A stretch of 64,000 nucleotides of DNA, taken from contig JAGTQX010000010.1 of NCBI GenBank assembly GCA_018396675.1, forward strand, positions 1-64,000, written 5' to 3'. This document shows positions 23,822-32,117 of this stretch, piece after piece (position 1 is the stretch's first letter; each line of letters starts with the position of its first letter). Position numbers and translations under genes: made by a program. The notes under the pieces were generated by a model, which searched no databases, was not told the origin of the DNA, and saw only the letters and a program-made list of their open reading frames with translations. The DNA is from Candidatus Bathyarchaeota archaeon. GTDB lineage: Archaea; Thermoproteota; Bathyarchaeia; Bathyarchaeales; Bathycorpusculaceae.

Positions 23822-24745
23822 TTAACTCGCTTTTCCGCTACCGTCGATTCCAGCGAGCTCTCTGTGAACCTTAATTATCTGTTCAAGCAGTCTCGACCTG
23901 CAGTCTCTAATTTTAGCATTTGGCGGAGTCGTAGCCAAAACCAAAACTATGTAGTAGTTTTTGTCGCTTTGCTCTTCAACATAAGCTCTAAAATCCCTGA
24001 AATCTCTGCTTACCGCCTCTTTAAGCTTCGCAAGCACAACATCCGGGTCGTACTGCACTGGGAACTCGTACCTAACTCGGACGGTTTTAGGCTCCTCTTT
24101 CTCTTCCATAACGACGCTGCTGGAAAAAGCCATGTTGTTTGGAATCTTCACAATTTCCCCGCTGTCCGACAGAATCTTGGTGTGAAGCAAACCCACCTCA
24201 ACCACAACACCCCGCAGGGTTGGCATAAACTCGTCGCGGCTGAACATTTTATACGCCGGAAAAGTCACAGCTGAAAGCGGCAAGCCGCCGGAAATCTTCA
24301 CTTCGGTTCCAGGACGCAGAAAACCAGTACCCAAAATAATCAAGCCGGCGAACAGATTTGCCAGAATTGGCTGTAAACCCAGACCAAGCACTAGACCTGA
24401 GACAGTGGCGCCGGCAACAGCGCTTACTCCCGTTACCTCAAACACTGCCAAAAGCATAAGCCCTAAAACCACATAGCCAATGACAAGGATAACGTTTCTA
24501 ACGAGGTAGAGTTCTCTGCCGAGGTGTTTAAGTCTCCGAGTTATAAATGAAGCCACAAATTCAAGAGCTAAAGCGCCAAAAACTATAATCGTCAACGCTC
24601 TGACAATGTTGAAATAGTTTAGGTACGACTCGCGAATTTCTTCAGGCAGCACAGATGGAATGGTGAAAATCCAAAGCACGGTCAATATGACGACGGCCAA
24701 CAAGAAGAGATAAAGTCTCCGTGGAGCCTTCACAACCCATCCCAA
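23822..24745 (-). CDS. mscS: Small-conductance mechanosensitive channel (MscS family)
   Basis: A 307-residue membrane channel that releases solutes on osmotic downshock. There are three or four hydrophobic spans, then the pore-lining helix with alternating small residues (GATVSGLVLGLGLQPILANLFAGLIIL), the beta domain (FLRPGTEVKISG, VVEVGLLHTKILSDSGEIVKIPNN) and a C-terminal alpha/beta domain. Length is typical of the short MscS type. Confidence 0.92.
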   Translation of the reverse strand: MGWVVKAPRRLYLFLLAVVILTVLWIFTIPSVLPEEIRESYLNYFNIVRALTIIVFGALALEFVASFITRRLKHLGRELYLVRNVILVIGYVVLGLMLLAVFEVTGVSAVAGATVSGLVLGLGLQPILANLFAGLIILGTGFLRPGTEVKISGGLPLSAVTFPAYKMFSRDEFMPTLRGVVVEVGLLHTKILSDSGEIVKIPNNMAFSSSVVMEEKEEPKTVRVRYEFPVQYDPDVVLAKLKEAVSRDFRDFRAYVEEQSDKNYYIVLVLATTPPNAKIRDCRSRLLEQIIKVHRELAGIDGSGKAS

Positions 24746-24821
24746 TAGACTTCATATACGCATAAAGAAACATAAAAAGGAAACGCTAAACAATCTTTAA
24801 AACAGATATTGCTACACGGTA

Positions 24822-25445
24822 ATGCACATGCAACTCATCTTCGTGATAGAACACTTGGAACCAGAAATTGGCAAATGGCTCCTCTACGAATATGCACATG
24901 CCTCCAAAATAGTTGGCAAAAAACATCTAATGTTTACAAACGTCAGAAACAAAAGCGATTGGACGAAGCTTTCAAAACTTGGAAAAGTTGAAACAAGAAG
25001 CGCCACGGAAATTTTCAGCCGAGAAAAAGTTCTAATTCTCGACCCAAAGGCTGATTTGCCGCTTACGCCTGAAGACTTTGCTGGAAAGGGCGTTCTTGTA
25101 GTCGGTGGGATACTTGGTGATATCCCGCCTAGAGGCAGAACTTTTAGGCTCATCACAAAACGTTTTCGAGAAACTACCGTGCGAAACCTTGGCAAGGCAC
25201 ATTTTTCAATTGACGGTGCCATTTACATGGCGAAACTTGTAAATGAAGGAACACCGCTGGAAAAAATACCTATAAAGAAAGGTTTAACGCTAAAGCTTAA
25301 CGAACACGCTGAAGTTTACCTGCCCTACGCTTACCCATTTAAGGATGGAAAACCCGTCATAAGTCATAACCTTGTAGCCTACCTATGCTCAGACAAAATC
25401 GTCAAAGACGAAGAGAAACTCCTAAAAACACGCGCCCAATTATAA
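24822..25445 (+). CDS. SFM1/DUF431-type SPOUT methyltransferase
   Basis: A 207-residue protein: QLIFVIEHLEPEIGKWLLYEY at the start, a knot-like C-terminal region GKGVLVVGGILGDIPPRGRT and a DGAIYMAKLVNEGTPLEKIP segment. This fits the DUF431/SFM1 family of SPOUT-fold AdoMet methyltransferases; the yeast member methylates an arginine in ribosomal protein uS3. The archaeal target is unproven. ATG 24822 and ATG 24828 are both possible starts. It ends tail-to-tail with the next gene, overlapping by 6 bases. Confidence 0.8.
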   Translation: MHMQLIFVIEHLEPEIGKWLLYEYAHASKIVGKKHLMFTNVRNKSDWTKLSKLGKVETRSATEIFSREKVLILDPKADLPLTPEDFAGKGVLVVGGILGDIPPRGRTFRLITKRFRETTVRNLGKAHFSIDGAIYMAKLVNEGTPLEKIPIKKGLTLKLNEHAEVYLPYAYPFKDGKPVISHNLVAYLCSDKIVKDEEKLLKTRAQL

Positions 25446-25952
25446 ACCCAGTTTAGCCTTTATCTTTGGAAGCCATTCCCGCTGCATCTGTGCTGCGCCG
25501 AAACCGGTTATGCGATAACCTCCATCGCTTGTTTTTTCAACAATTTCGCTTTTTACTAGCTCGCCAAGGCGTGTACTCGTGATTTTAGCGTTTTTACCAA
25601 GCTTCACTTGCAAATCTTCTCTGGTTAGCACATCACTTGTGAGTATGCCAAGCTTAACGCCTATGTAGGCGGCTAAAAGATGCAGCGCCAAAGTCTCATT
25701 ATCCGTCAACTTTTCCTTTGAAATAAGCAAATGCGGTGAGTTATCGGCAAAGCCTATCAAGCCTTTGCAGTCTTCAACAAGTTTCTGCAAGTCAGCGCTT
25801 AAAACCAGAGCTTTCGAAATTTCAAAGGCTGGAATAAATTCACCGAAAAACTTGTTAATCGCAGCCCAAACTTCTTCAACGACGCCTGAAAAAGTTTTTT
25901 CAACACTGCCATACTTGACTTGAACGGTTATTTGCGCTTCGTTTTTTGTCAA
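25440..25952 (-). CDS. Archaeal protein of unknown function, third member of a tandem paralog-like set
   Basis: 170 residues. An N-terminal beta-rich part (AQITVQVKYGSVEKTFSG) and an amphipathic helix (VVEEVWAAINKFFGEFIP) lead to a helical middle and a winged-helix-like end (TSDVLTREDLQVKLG, TRLGELVKSEIVEKTSDGGYRI). The domain order matches the two upstream genes. It overlaps its neighbour by 4 bases. No enzymatic motif is visible; a regulatory or adaptor role is a guess. Confidence 0.7.
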   Translation of the reverse strand: MTKNEAQITVQVKYGSVEKTFSGVVEEVWAAINKFFGEFIPAFEISKALVLSADLQKLVEDCKGLIGFADNSPHLLISKEKLTDNETLALHLLAAYIGVKLGILTSDVLTREDLQVKLGKNAKITSTRLGELVKSEIVEKTSDGGYRITGFGAAQMQREWLPKIKAKLGL

Positions 25953-26422
25953 CTCATTTTCCCTCGAAGCCTAGCCAAAACTTCGTCTTCAACCCAACGC
26001 TCGCCTTGAACAGTAAGCTTGAACTCCGGCCTCTTCGGGTCTGGCTTAAAAACTTGTCCACGCCGCGTCATCTCGTTTAAGCGTGCAGGCACCATGCATT
26101 TTATTCCGCTTGACTCCAAAAGCTTCTGAACTTGCGTAGCAGTGTTCTGCCTACTTTCCGAAGCGTACAAAATCAACCCAATAGCCTCATAATGTGTCAG
26201 CTTCTCCCGCGTTATAAGCACTGGACCTTCGGTTGTGAATTCTATTATGCCTTTAAGCTGAGCTGCGGCTGAAGGAGCCAACTTGCCAGAAACGATGTTT
26301 GAAACGTTTTCCACGAAATCTTTTGGAAACGCCTCAAGCAAGCTTAAGACTTCTTGCGGGTTTTCACCTTCAACAACTATTTCGCCAAACGGCGTTTTGA
26401 TGTGTACTTCCACACGTTTCAT
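25949..26422 (-). CDS. Archaeal protein of unknown function, second member of the set
   Basis: 157 residues: a strand-rich start (RVEVHIKTPFGEIVVEGENP), a helix (EVLSLLEAFPKDFVENV) and a winged-helix-like C-terminus (LNEMTRRGQVFKPDP, FKLTVQGERWVEDEVLARL). Same overall plan as its two neighbours, with a linker containing LITREKLTHYEAIGLILYA that is also seen in the third member (LISKEKLTDNETLALHLLA), which supports common ancestry. Confidence 0.7.
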   Translation of the reverse strand: MKRVEVHIKTPFGEIVVEGENPQEVLSLLEAFPKDFVENVSNIVSGKLAPSAAAQLKGIIEFTTEGPVLITREKLTHYEAIGLILYASESRQNTATQVQKLLESSGIKCMVPARLNEMTRRGQVFKPDPKRPEFKLTVQGERWVEDEVLARLRGKMS

Positions 26423-26434
26423 AAACTTTCCCTC

Positions 26435-26911
26435 CTACTGTACAAAAGCCTCCTTTTCAGCGAGGATATACACGTAACCCTTGTCGGTTTTCCAGCGTCT
26501 AACCAAGCCTTTACGGACAAGCCCAAGCAAGTCTCCAGCCAATGTGCGCCCAGGATAACGGAGATTGTTTGATGCAAGCGCTTCTTTAAGTTCTGTCAAA
26601 GTTCTTGGTCGCCACTTCCCCCAGTCGCTTTCAAGAATCTTTAAGACTGCTTCGCTGCAGCTTCCAGCTTTAGAAATTTTCGGATACTTTTCCACTGGAG
26701 ATTCTGCTTTAACCGTTGCGACTGGCGCTTTAACCGTAACTACTGTAGCGCTTTTAGATTTCAGATTTTCAAAAGCTTTGTTAACGTCCGCCATCAAATT
26801 CGACAACTCTTTCACGGTTTCTAAAACGTCACTGCGGGCGCCTTTAACCTCGACTTCATAATCACCAATCCTCACACGAATAGAAAACTCTTCCCCAGAA
26901 TGCTTCGCCAC
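26435..26911 (-). CDS. Archaeal protein of unknown function, first member of the set
   Basis: 158 residues. It begins EFSIRVRIGDYEVEVKGARSD, then a helix (VLETVKELSNLMADVNKAFENL), a Val/Thr/Lys linker and a winged-helix-like C-terminus (WRPRTLTELKEALASNNLRY, GLVRKGLVRRWKTDKGYVYIL). It is the promoter-proximal gene of the three; a TATA-like catatatgc lies about 20-25 bases upstream on the minus strand. Confidence 0.7.
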   Translation of the reverse strand: MAKHSGEEFSIRVRIGDYEVEVKGARSDVLETVKELSNLMADVNKAFENLKSKSATVVTVKAPVATVKAESPVEKYPKISKAGSCSEAVLKILESDWGKWRPRTLTELKEALASNNLRYPGRTLAGDLLGLVRKGLVRRWKTDKGYVYILAEKEAFVQ

Positions 26912-27249
26912 CTTCTCACCCGAACTGTTCCACGCATATATGAAGGCGTGTTCTCCTTTTAGAATTTACGCGAAAAAACAACCATCACAACCTTAAGAAT
27001 ACAATCAATTTTAGTAATAAAACCTAGCTTTATGTTTGCAACTGCCGGACAAAATGCGTGAAGCATGGCTCCAGACCTAGCTATCCCATACGACGCAACA
27101 ATCCACTTGTTACACAATTAATGATACCGATCAATATCGCTTGAAAAATTCCATTTATAATTAAGCTTATATGCAGATGTAATCGGGTTGCGGATGAAAT
27201 ATTGCCTTGGCCTCAATGCTTATTATTTTATTGCTTAGAACAAATGAAC
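26912..27249. other. 338-base intergenic region, no gene seen
   Basis: AT-rich, with stops in all frames. It holds the TATA-like box of the minus-strand three-gene set near 26935 and the 3' flank of the next minus-strand gene. I see no RNA gene or convincing repeat. Confidence 0.5.
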
Positions 27250-27639
27250 TTAATTGTGATTTTTGGTGTTCTGCTTATTTTCCAGAATTTTCTTTAAATT
27301 TTCCTCACTGGGGATGCCTTTAAATATTTTATTTCTATATTCAATCGAGGGTATTTGAACGCCTTTAATTCTTAATCTCAATTTGTTAGCAAAATTCATA
27401 GCGCCGACATCGACAACTTCAAACTCCAACCCATTATTACTGCAAAACTTCTTCAAGCGTTCCAAAGCCTCACCGTCTTCGTCGCTTAAGTAACGATTAC
27501 CAAATATGTTTGAAATGCGTTCCAATCCCTCAAAAGCCGTCTTCTGGGCATGTGCACATGCATGTACAGCGCCATCCCTATCAACAAAACCAACCGTCGG
27601 AACACTAAAACTATATACATAAACTTTTATTTTGGCCAT
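27250..27639 (-). CDS. Thioredoxin-fold-like protein lacking a CxxC motif
   Basis: 129 residues: an initial strand (KIKVYVYSFSVPTVGF), a helical middle and an ending VQIPSIEYRNKIFKGIPSEENLKKIL, which has the cis-proline strand and terminal helix of a thioredoxin or glutaredoxin fold. The redox CxxC is absent (SVPT occupies the place), so it is probably not an oxidoreductase. No closer assignment. There is a good ATG at 27639. Confidence 0.55.
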   Translation of the reverse strand: MAKIKVYVYSFSVPTVGFVDRDGAVHACAHAQKTAFEGLERISNIFGNRYLSDEDGEALERLKKFCSNNGLEFEVVDVGAMNFANKLRLRIKGVQIPSIEYRNKIFKGIPSEENLKKILENKQNTKNHN

Positions 27640-27858
27640 TCAAGGTCCTTATTAAATAAACGCATTACGTGATAATTAAGCTTTAACCAAGAATGTCACC
27701 CAAAATGCAAGAGCCAAAATATTCTTAAAACGCCGTTACTTCTACCTCAAAATCTTGGAGTGAAAAATAGAAAAAATATGCCTCAATAAGCAGCTTACAA
27801 AACTTTCTAATCATACATATCTCTTAAAATCCCAGTAGAAATATGCGTGTTATTTATA

Positions 27859-28181
27859 GGGCTGGCGTGTTGGCTGTAACCCGCCTTCTGTTTTATGTGG
27901 CATTCGACTAATCGGGCTACCCGCGCTTTGGGTAGATGCGTCATCAGCGCTTGTTTGCCCTTTCCACGTGCAGGACGGCCGTTTCATCGTTTCCAACTCA
28001 GCATTCTCGACAACTTAACATGCGTCATTGGCATCTGCTGAGTGGACGTTTCGTTTCTGCTCCGTTGCCAAGGCTCTCGCCTTACGCCCTTGCGGGCGTT
28101 GCACTTCTACGTGTGGGCGGAGTTTCCTCAAGCCTTTTTTTAAGTAAGGGCTCGAAAGCCACTCGCCAACTCGCCAGCCCC
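27859..28181 (-). ncRNA. rnpB: RNase P RNA, archaeal
   Basis: The minus strand starts ggggctggcga and ends acgccagccc, forming helix P1. Near the 5' side is gaggaaactccgcccac, matching the conserved GAGGAAA-TCC element, and near the 3' end is acagaaggcgggttacag, matching ACAGAA...GG-TTA; the two form the P4 core. A cgcccgcaagggcg hairpin lies between. The length of about 323 bases with a specificity half suggests type A. It is the catalytic subunit that removes tRNA 5' leaders; Rpp21 is encoded at 14.2-14.5 kb. The overlapping plus ORF 27936-28193 is spurious. Confidence 0.93.
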
Positions 28182-28283
28182 AAGATAGTATAGATAAAAG
28201 TGCGCAATAAAAATTTTGGAAAGTTTAATTTTGCCGTGGGCGTTTATGTTGTATTAGCTAATGTATAATCTGGTGTGAATGTT

Positions 28284-28871
28284 ATGGTCAGGTTTGTGGT
28301 TCTGGTTACCGGGACACCTTGCGTTGGGAAAACATCTGTTGCGACTCTGCTTACTTCTAGACTTGATGGTCTGTATGTTAATTTAACCGAGTTGGCCATG
28401 CGCGAAAATCTCGTGTTAGGAAAGGATGGCTTGAGAGGTTCTGTGATTGTTGACGAAGTTAAAATGCGGCGTAAAATTGTTGAAATTATTAAAAACTGCG
28501 TTAAGGACGACATTGTGGTTGATGGGCACTACGCTGCAAGTGTTGTTCCAGAAAAGCTTGTTAGCCGCGTTTTCGTTTTAAGGCGTGATCCGGCGGAACT
28601 GCGGGGGTTTATGGAGAAAGCGGGTTTTTGTGGAAACAAGCTTTGGGAAAATCTGGCGGCTGAAATTTTGGATGTTTGTCTTGTTGACGCTTTGAATGCT
28701 TATGGCGAGGATAAGGTTTGTGAATTGAATGTTTCAGGTAGAAGCGTTGAGGATGTTGTTGCTGAAATTTTGGATGTCTTGAAAGGCTCTGTTAAATGTC
28801 GGGTCGGAGTTGTTGATTGGCTGGGCAAACTGGAAAGTGAAGGCTTAATAGATGAGTTTTTGAAAATTTAA
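28284..28871 (+). CDS. Adenylate kinase-like NTPase (AK6/Fap7 family)
   Basis: About 195 residues: P-loop VTGTPCVGKTSV, then YVNLTELAMRENL, DGHYAASVVPEKLVSRVFVLRRDP and NLAAEILDVCLVDAL, as in archaeal Fap7/AK6. Family members act in small ribosomal subunit maturation and have adenylate kinase activity. ATG 28284 is preferred over the tracked GTG 28275; ggtgtg lies six bases upstream. The C-terminal ~25 residues are an extension of unknown use. Confidence 0.85.
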   Translation: MVRFVVLVTGTPCVGKTSVATLLTSRLDGLYVNLTELAMRENLVLGKDGLRGSVIVDEVKMRRKIVEIIKNCVKDDIVVDGHYAASVVPEKLVSRVFVLRRDPAELRGFMEKAGFCGNKLWENLAAEILDVCLVDALNAYGEDKVCELNVSGRSVEDVVAEILDVLKGSVKCRVGVVDWLGKLESEGLIDEFLKI

Positions 28872-28889
28872 AAGCGGCTTAGGCGCCTT

Positions 28890-29252
28890 TTATCTTAGGC
28901 TTTGAATTATTTGTTGTTTTGTTAGCAGCATTATTTTTCTTCTGTTAGCGTAAGCCTTTGCATGATCGCTGAATTTTTCTCCAACTATTATGGGGTTTGA
29001 CAGGCCTACTTCTTCGGAAGCTTTGTCGAGGTTTATTACAATGTTTATGCCTATTGTTCTGCTCCAGTCTTTTATCCAGACGCCTTGGGTTAAGCGTCCC
29101 TTCTGTATTATTAGGTCGAAGCTTCTGGATATTCCTCTATAACCTTCAAGGCTTATGTTTTCCTCCACTTTGTAGCCTTTCTTTCTGAAATACTGTGCTG
29201 CAAGCTGTTTGAAATCGGAGGTTTTTTTGGGTTTTTGTTCTTCAGTGTTCAT
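28890..29252 (-). CDS. Small protein with restriction-endonuclease-like fold features
   Basis: 120 residues. FKQLAAQYFRKKGYKVEENI followed by SFDLIIQKGRLTQGVWIKDWS resembles the helix, strand and D-x(n)-K layout of PD-(D/E)xK proteins (Mrr or archaeal RecB-like). The catalytic triad is not fully convincing, and the end (ANRRKIMLLTKQQIIQSL) fits such a fold. It may be an inactive or nucleic-acid-binding version. Function unknown. Confidence 0.6.
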   Translation of the reverse strand: MNTEEQKPKKTSDFKQLAAQYFRKKGYKVEENISLEGYRGISRSFDLIIQKGRLTQGVWIKDWSRTIGINIVINLDKASEEVGLSNPIIVGEKFSDHAKAYANRRKIMLLTKQQIIQSLR

Positions 29253-29290
29253 CGGTATCCTCTTTTGTTAAAGGGTTATTTAGCTGATTA

Positions 29291-29548
29291 GTGAAAAAGG
29301 TTTTCGGAGCGTGCGCAAATTTGACCAGCTACTCTGTTGTTGTTTGCGGCAAGTGCGGTGGTTATTTGTTGGCTAAAACTGACCAGCAAACGAGAACATG
29401 CCCCTACTGCGGCTCAAAAGTCTTGCTGGAAAAAGCGAAGAAGGTTGCTGCAGCCAGAAACGCTTACGAAGCGTCAGAGTTGCTGCGCAAATTCAAGGAG
29501 AAAGCTGCGGCGAAAAATGGCAAAGTTAAGCTTCAAAAAAGATTTTGA
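29291..29548 (+). CDS. Zinc-ribbon protein, DUF1922-like
   Basis: 85 residues with CGKCGGYLLAKTDQQTRTCPYCG, a four-Cys zinc ribbon, followed by the helical AYEASELLRKFKEK end that characterises the archaeal DUF1922 family. Function unknown. GTG 29291 is used; later TTG starts are possible. Its end overlaps the convergent ZIP gene by 23 bases. Confidence 0.78.
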   Translation: MKKVFGACANLTSYSVVVCGKCGGYLLAKTDQQTRTCPYCGSKVLLEKAKKVAAARNAYEASELLRKFKEKAAAKNGKVKLQKRF

Positions 29549-30272
29549 GGAACGCCATCAAAGCTATTCCAAGAAGTATTACAATTAGCTGAACGAGAGA
29601 CTCGTCGGCGTGCGTTTTCTTGTGAAGTTCAGGCATAAGGTCTGTCGCGGCTATGTAAATGAAACCACCAGCGGCAAAAGGAACCAATAAAGTTTCTATA
29701 CTTCTCAAGTATACCAGAAAATAGGTCAGTAACGCGCCCATGACGGCTGTAATGGCTGAAATAAAATTGTACACCAAGGCTTTCCTTCGGCTTAATCCTC
29801 CATATACTAGGACTCCGAAGTCGCCTATCTCCTGCGGGATTTCGTGGAAAATCACCGCCAGAGTTGTCGTTAACCCTAACTCGAAAGAGAGCATGAAAGT
29901 TGCGGCTATAACCATTCCGTCAATGAAGTTGTGGACTCCGTCTCCAACGAGGTTTAAGTATACAAACGTGTGGGTTGGGCACTCGCTTTCGTGGCAGTGG
30001 CGCCAGTACAGAAACTTCTCAAGAGCGAAGAAAGTAACGATGCCGACAATAACATAGAAGAAGACGGTTATCGAATCTATTTCGCTGTTTACGGCTTCTG
30101 GCAGAAGATGAAGAAAAGCGCCACCCAGAAGAGTGCCAGACGCGAAACCAACCAACACCATTGTGATACGTTTCAATATTTCTTCTTTTAAGCCTACGAA
30201 GATTACTCCGATAAAGGCAATGAGACTCACTGCTGTAACAGAAGCTAGAATTGCAACTAATTCATTCATCAT
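29526..30272 (-). CDS. ZIP-family metal transporter
   Basis: 248 residues with eight predicted membrane helices. The metal-site motifs of ZIP helices IV and V are present: HNFIDGMVIAATF and FHEIPQEIGDFGVL. A short His/Cys-containing loop (YWRHCHESECPTH) precedes helix IV and may bind metal. It imports zinc or a related divalent metal into the cytosol. Confidence 0.92.
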   Translation of the reverse strand: MMNELVAILASVTAVSLIAFIGVIFVGLKEEILKRITMVLVGFASGTLLGGAFLHLLPEAVNSEIDSITVFFYVIVGIVTFFALEKFLYWRHCHESECPTHTFVYLNLVGDGVHNFIDGMVIAATFMLSFELGLTTTLAVIFHEIPQEIGDFGVLVYGGLSRRKALVYNFISAITAVMGALLTYFLVYLRSIETLLVPFAAGGFIYIAATDLMPELHKKTHADESLVQLIVILLGIALMAFLKIFFEA

Positions 30273-30323
30273 TGATTAATGAGTAAAAAGGGCTTGTGTT
30301 TATTAGAGTATCGGTCAGAAGTA

Positions 30324-31259
30324 TTAACGTTCAGTTTTTATGGCTTGAAGCATTTCACACGCTTTACATACTGTTTGCGCAGCCGGTTCGCCACATAACA
30401 AGCACTTTTTTATTTTTTCCGGTTGTGTTGCTTTTTCCAGAGTTTGCCTCATTTTTTCCACAGTGTTAAACAGCGTATATTTTATCCCCGCATGTTTCTC
30501 TTCCATTCGGTTTAGGAAAAGGCGTACATCGTTTCGCATGGCTTCTGAAGCGTATGGGCATGGAACACTTTGAAACTCAATTTTTTTGGCATAAGCATAA
30601 AGTGCTGTTTCCTTTTCTGGAATCATGCAAAAAGGCTTTACCCGTCTTACAAGTTTTGGATTGTTCTCATCCGTGACTGGCTTTTCTCTTGTTATCCGCA
30701 AAGCGTCTCCATGAAGCATGTTCAACAAGATGGTCTGAGCCTCATCATCTAGAGTATGCGCAGTCGCAAGTCTATTCGCTCCAACTTTTCTGGCTATCAC
30801 ATTTAACGCCTTTCTGCGGAGTACACCGCAGTATGCACACGGCGTCAACTCATTCGTGCCTTTCTTTTTTATGTTGTCTACGATTTCGTCGAGTGTGAAG
30901 CCGTAAAGTTCCTTAAAAGAAATTATATGATGTTCAACACCGAGTTTTCTGCAGTTTTCTTCAGCGATTTTCATTGCTTCGTCACGATATCCTCTGATTC
31001 CTTCATCCACAGAAACCGCCACAAGCGAAGCCTTTGGGTAGTCACGTTCAATTTTAACCATAACATGTAATAGGCTTACACTATCTTTTCCGCCGGAAAC
31101 AGCAACCGCGATTTTATTGTTGAAATCAAGCATTTTGTATTTTGCTATAGTGGCACGGGTTTTGTTTTCAATGGACTGCGTAAAACATTTTTTGCAAAGC
31201 TTTTCTCCTGAATATGACCTAAAAAAGAAAGCTTCTTTACGCTTGCAAACAGTGCACAT
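30324..31259 (-). CDS. tRNA 2-thiolation ATPase, TtuA/Ctu1 (NcsA) type
   Basis: About 311 residues. N-terminal zinc ribbon CTVCKRKE...GEKLCKKCF; PP-loop SGGKDS with VSVDEGIRGYRDE; a CAYCGVLRR cysteine site; and a C-terminal zinc pair CLLCGEP...CKAC. This is the layout of archaeal TtuA/NcsA enzymes that thiolate tRNA uridines using AMP activation. The tracked start (31448) overlaps the divergent gene and lacks family similarity; ATG 31259 or the adjacent ATG gives the usual N-terminus. Confidence 0.9.
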   Translation of the reverse strand: MCTVCKRKEAFFFRSYSGEKLCKKCFTQSIENKTRATIAKYKMLDFNNKIAVAVSGGKDSVSLLHVMVKIERDYPKASLVAVSVDEGIRGYRDEAMKIAEENCRKLGVEHHIISFKELYGFTLDEIVDNIKKKGTNELTPCAYCGVLRRKALNVIARKVGANRLATAHTLDDEAQTILLNMLHGDALRITREKPVTDENNPKLVRRVKPFCMIPEKETALYAYAKKIEFQSVPCPYASEAMRNDVRLFLNRMEEKHAGIKYTLFNTVEKMRQTLEKATQPEKIKKCLLCGEPAAQTVCKACEMLQAIKTER

Positions 31260-31379
31260 CATGCCGTTAACAGCCGAAAGTTTCACTTTTCCAGTTCGCT
31301 CCAAAACTATTTTTGGCAGTTTGAGAAAAATAGCCTCACCGGATAAATTTAACATTTCCCCGCATAATTTAAACATGTG

Positions 31380-32096
31380 ATGCTTGAAATGGTTGAGAAA
31401 CCGTTGAAGCGCGTAGAATTCAGAGAGGTTATTTACAGTGTTGAACATTGGAAACTGCTTGAAAGGTTCAGAGCAAAAGCCGTTTGGTTGATGGAGGCTC
31501 TAGAAAAATTTAACCTGGAGGCGACAGTTCATGGAAGCGTTGCAAGAGGCGACGTTACCGCGAAAAGCGATGTTGATGTTTTCGTACCGAATCCAACATC
31601 ATCGTTCGTTGTTGAAACTGCACTTGAACAGGCGGGTGTTCCCGTAAATAAGCGGTTCATCGTGCAAGCCACACCGACATACGCTATGAAAGCCTACATA
31701 GAAATTGACCCAAATACTTGCGTGTCGTTTCCTCTAATGCAGATGCGCAAGATTGAAAGAGAATTCTATAGATTCGGCGGAGAAGCCACGCTAAAAAATT
31801 TGCGGGACGGCTTGCGTGTTTCAGGCGTGGATAAACGTTTGATGCTTATTGAACCTACTGACAAGGGGCACAGAGAAACCACAATTATTGGATGCGAAGA
31901 ACAAATCGCAAAAAGACTTGGAATATCCATTGAAACCGTTTTTGACAGAGTGCACGCCCTACTACGACGTGACGAAGTTGGTCGAACAGGAGTGTTCATC
32001 AAAAAGGAATTGACGGAGAATGAAACCTTTGAACGGGCTATGGAAAGGCTTGCGGAACAAAACCCAGCGGTTCGCAGAAGACTGAAAGCTGCTTAA
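31380..32096 (+). CDS. Nucleotidyltransferase-domain protein
   Basis: About 238 residues. The minimal polymerase-beta-like motif is HGSVARGDVTAKSDVDVFV (GS...DxD). A helical C-terminus with CEEQIAKRLGISIETVFDRV resembles an HTH. The substrate is unknown; archaeal relatives are annotated only as nucleotidyltransferases. Adjacent start codons exist (GTG 31377, ATG 31380, ATG 31389). A TATA-like gataaattta about 35 bases upstream suggests a leaderless or very short leader mRNA. Confidence 0.8.
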   Translation: MLEMVEKPLKRVEFREVIYSVEHWKLLERFRAKAVWLMEALEKFNLEATVHGSVARGDVTAKSDVDVFVPNPTSSFVVETALEQAGVPVNKRFIVQATPTYAMKAYIEIDPNTCVSFPLMQMRKIEREFYRFGGEATLKNLRDGLRVSGVDKRLMLIEPTDKGHRETTIIGCEEQIAKRLGISIETVFDRVHALLRRDEVGRTGVFIKKELTENETFERAMERLAEQNPAVRRRLKAA

Positions 32097-32117
32097 CCGT
32101 CCCCTATCCTCTATTTT

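Noticed and set aside
27936-28193. 85-residue plus-strand ORF
   Set aside because: Lies antisense inside the RNase P RNA gene.
31260-31448. N-terminal extension of the TtuA-like ORF
   Set aside because: Overlaps the divergent nucleotidyltransferase gene and has no family similarity; the zinc ribbon begins right after the ATG at 31259.
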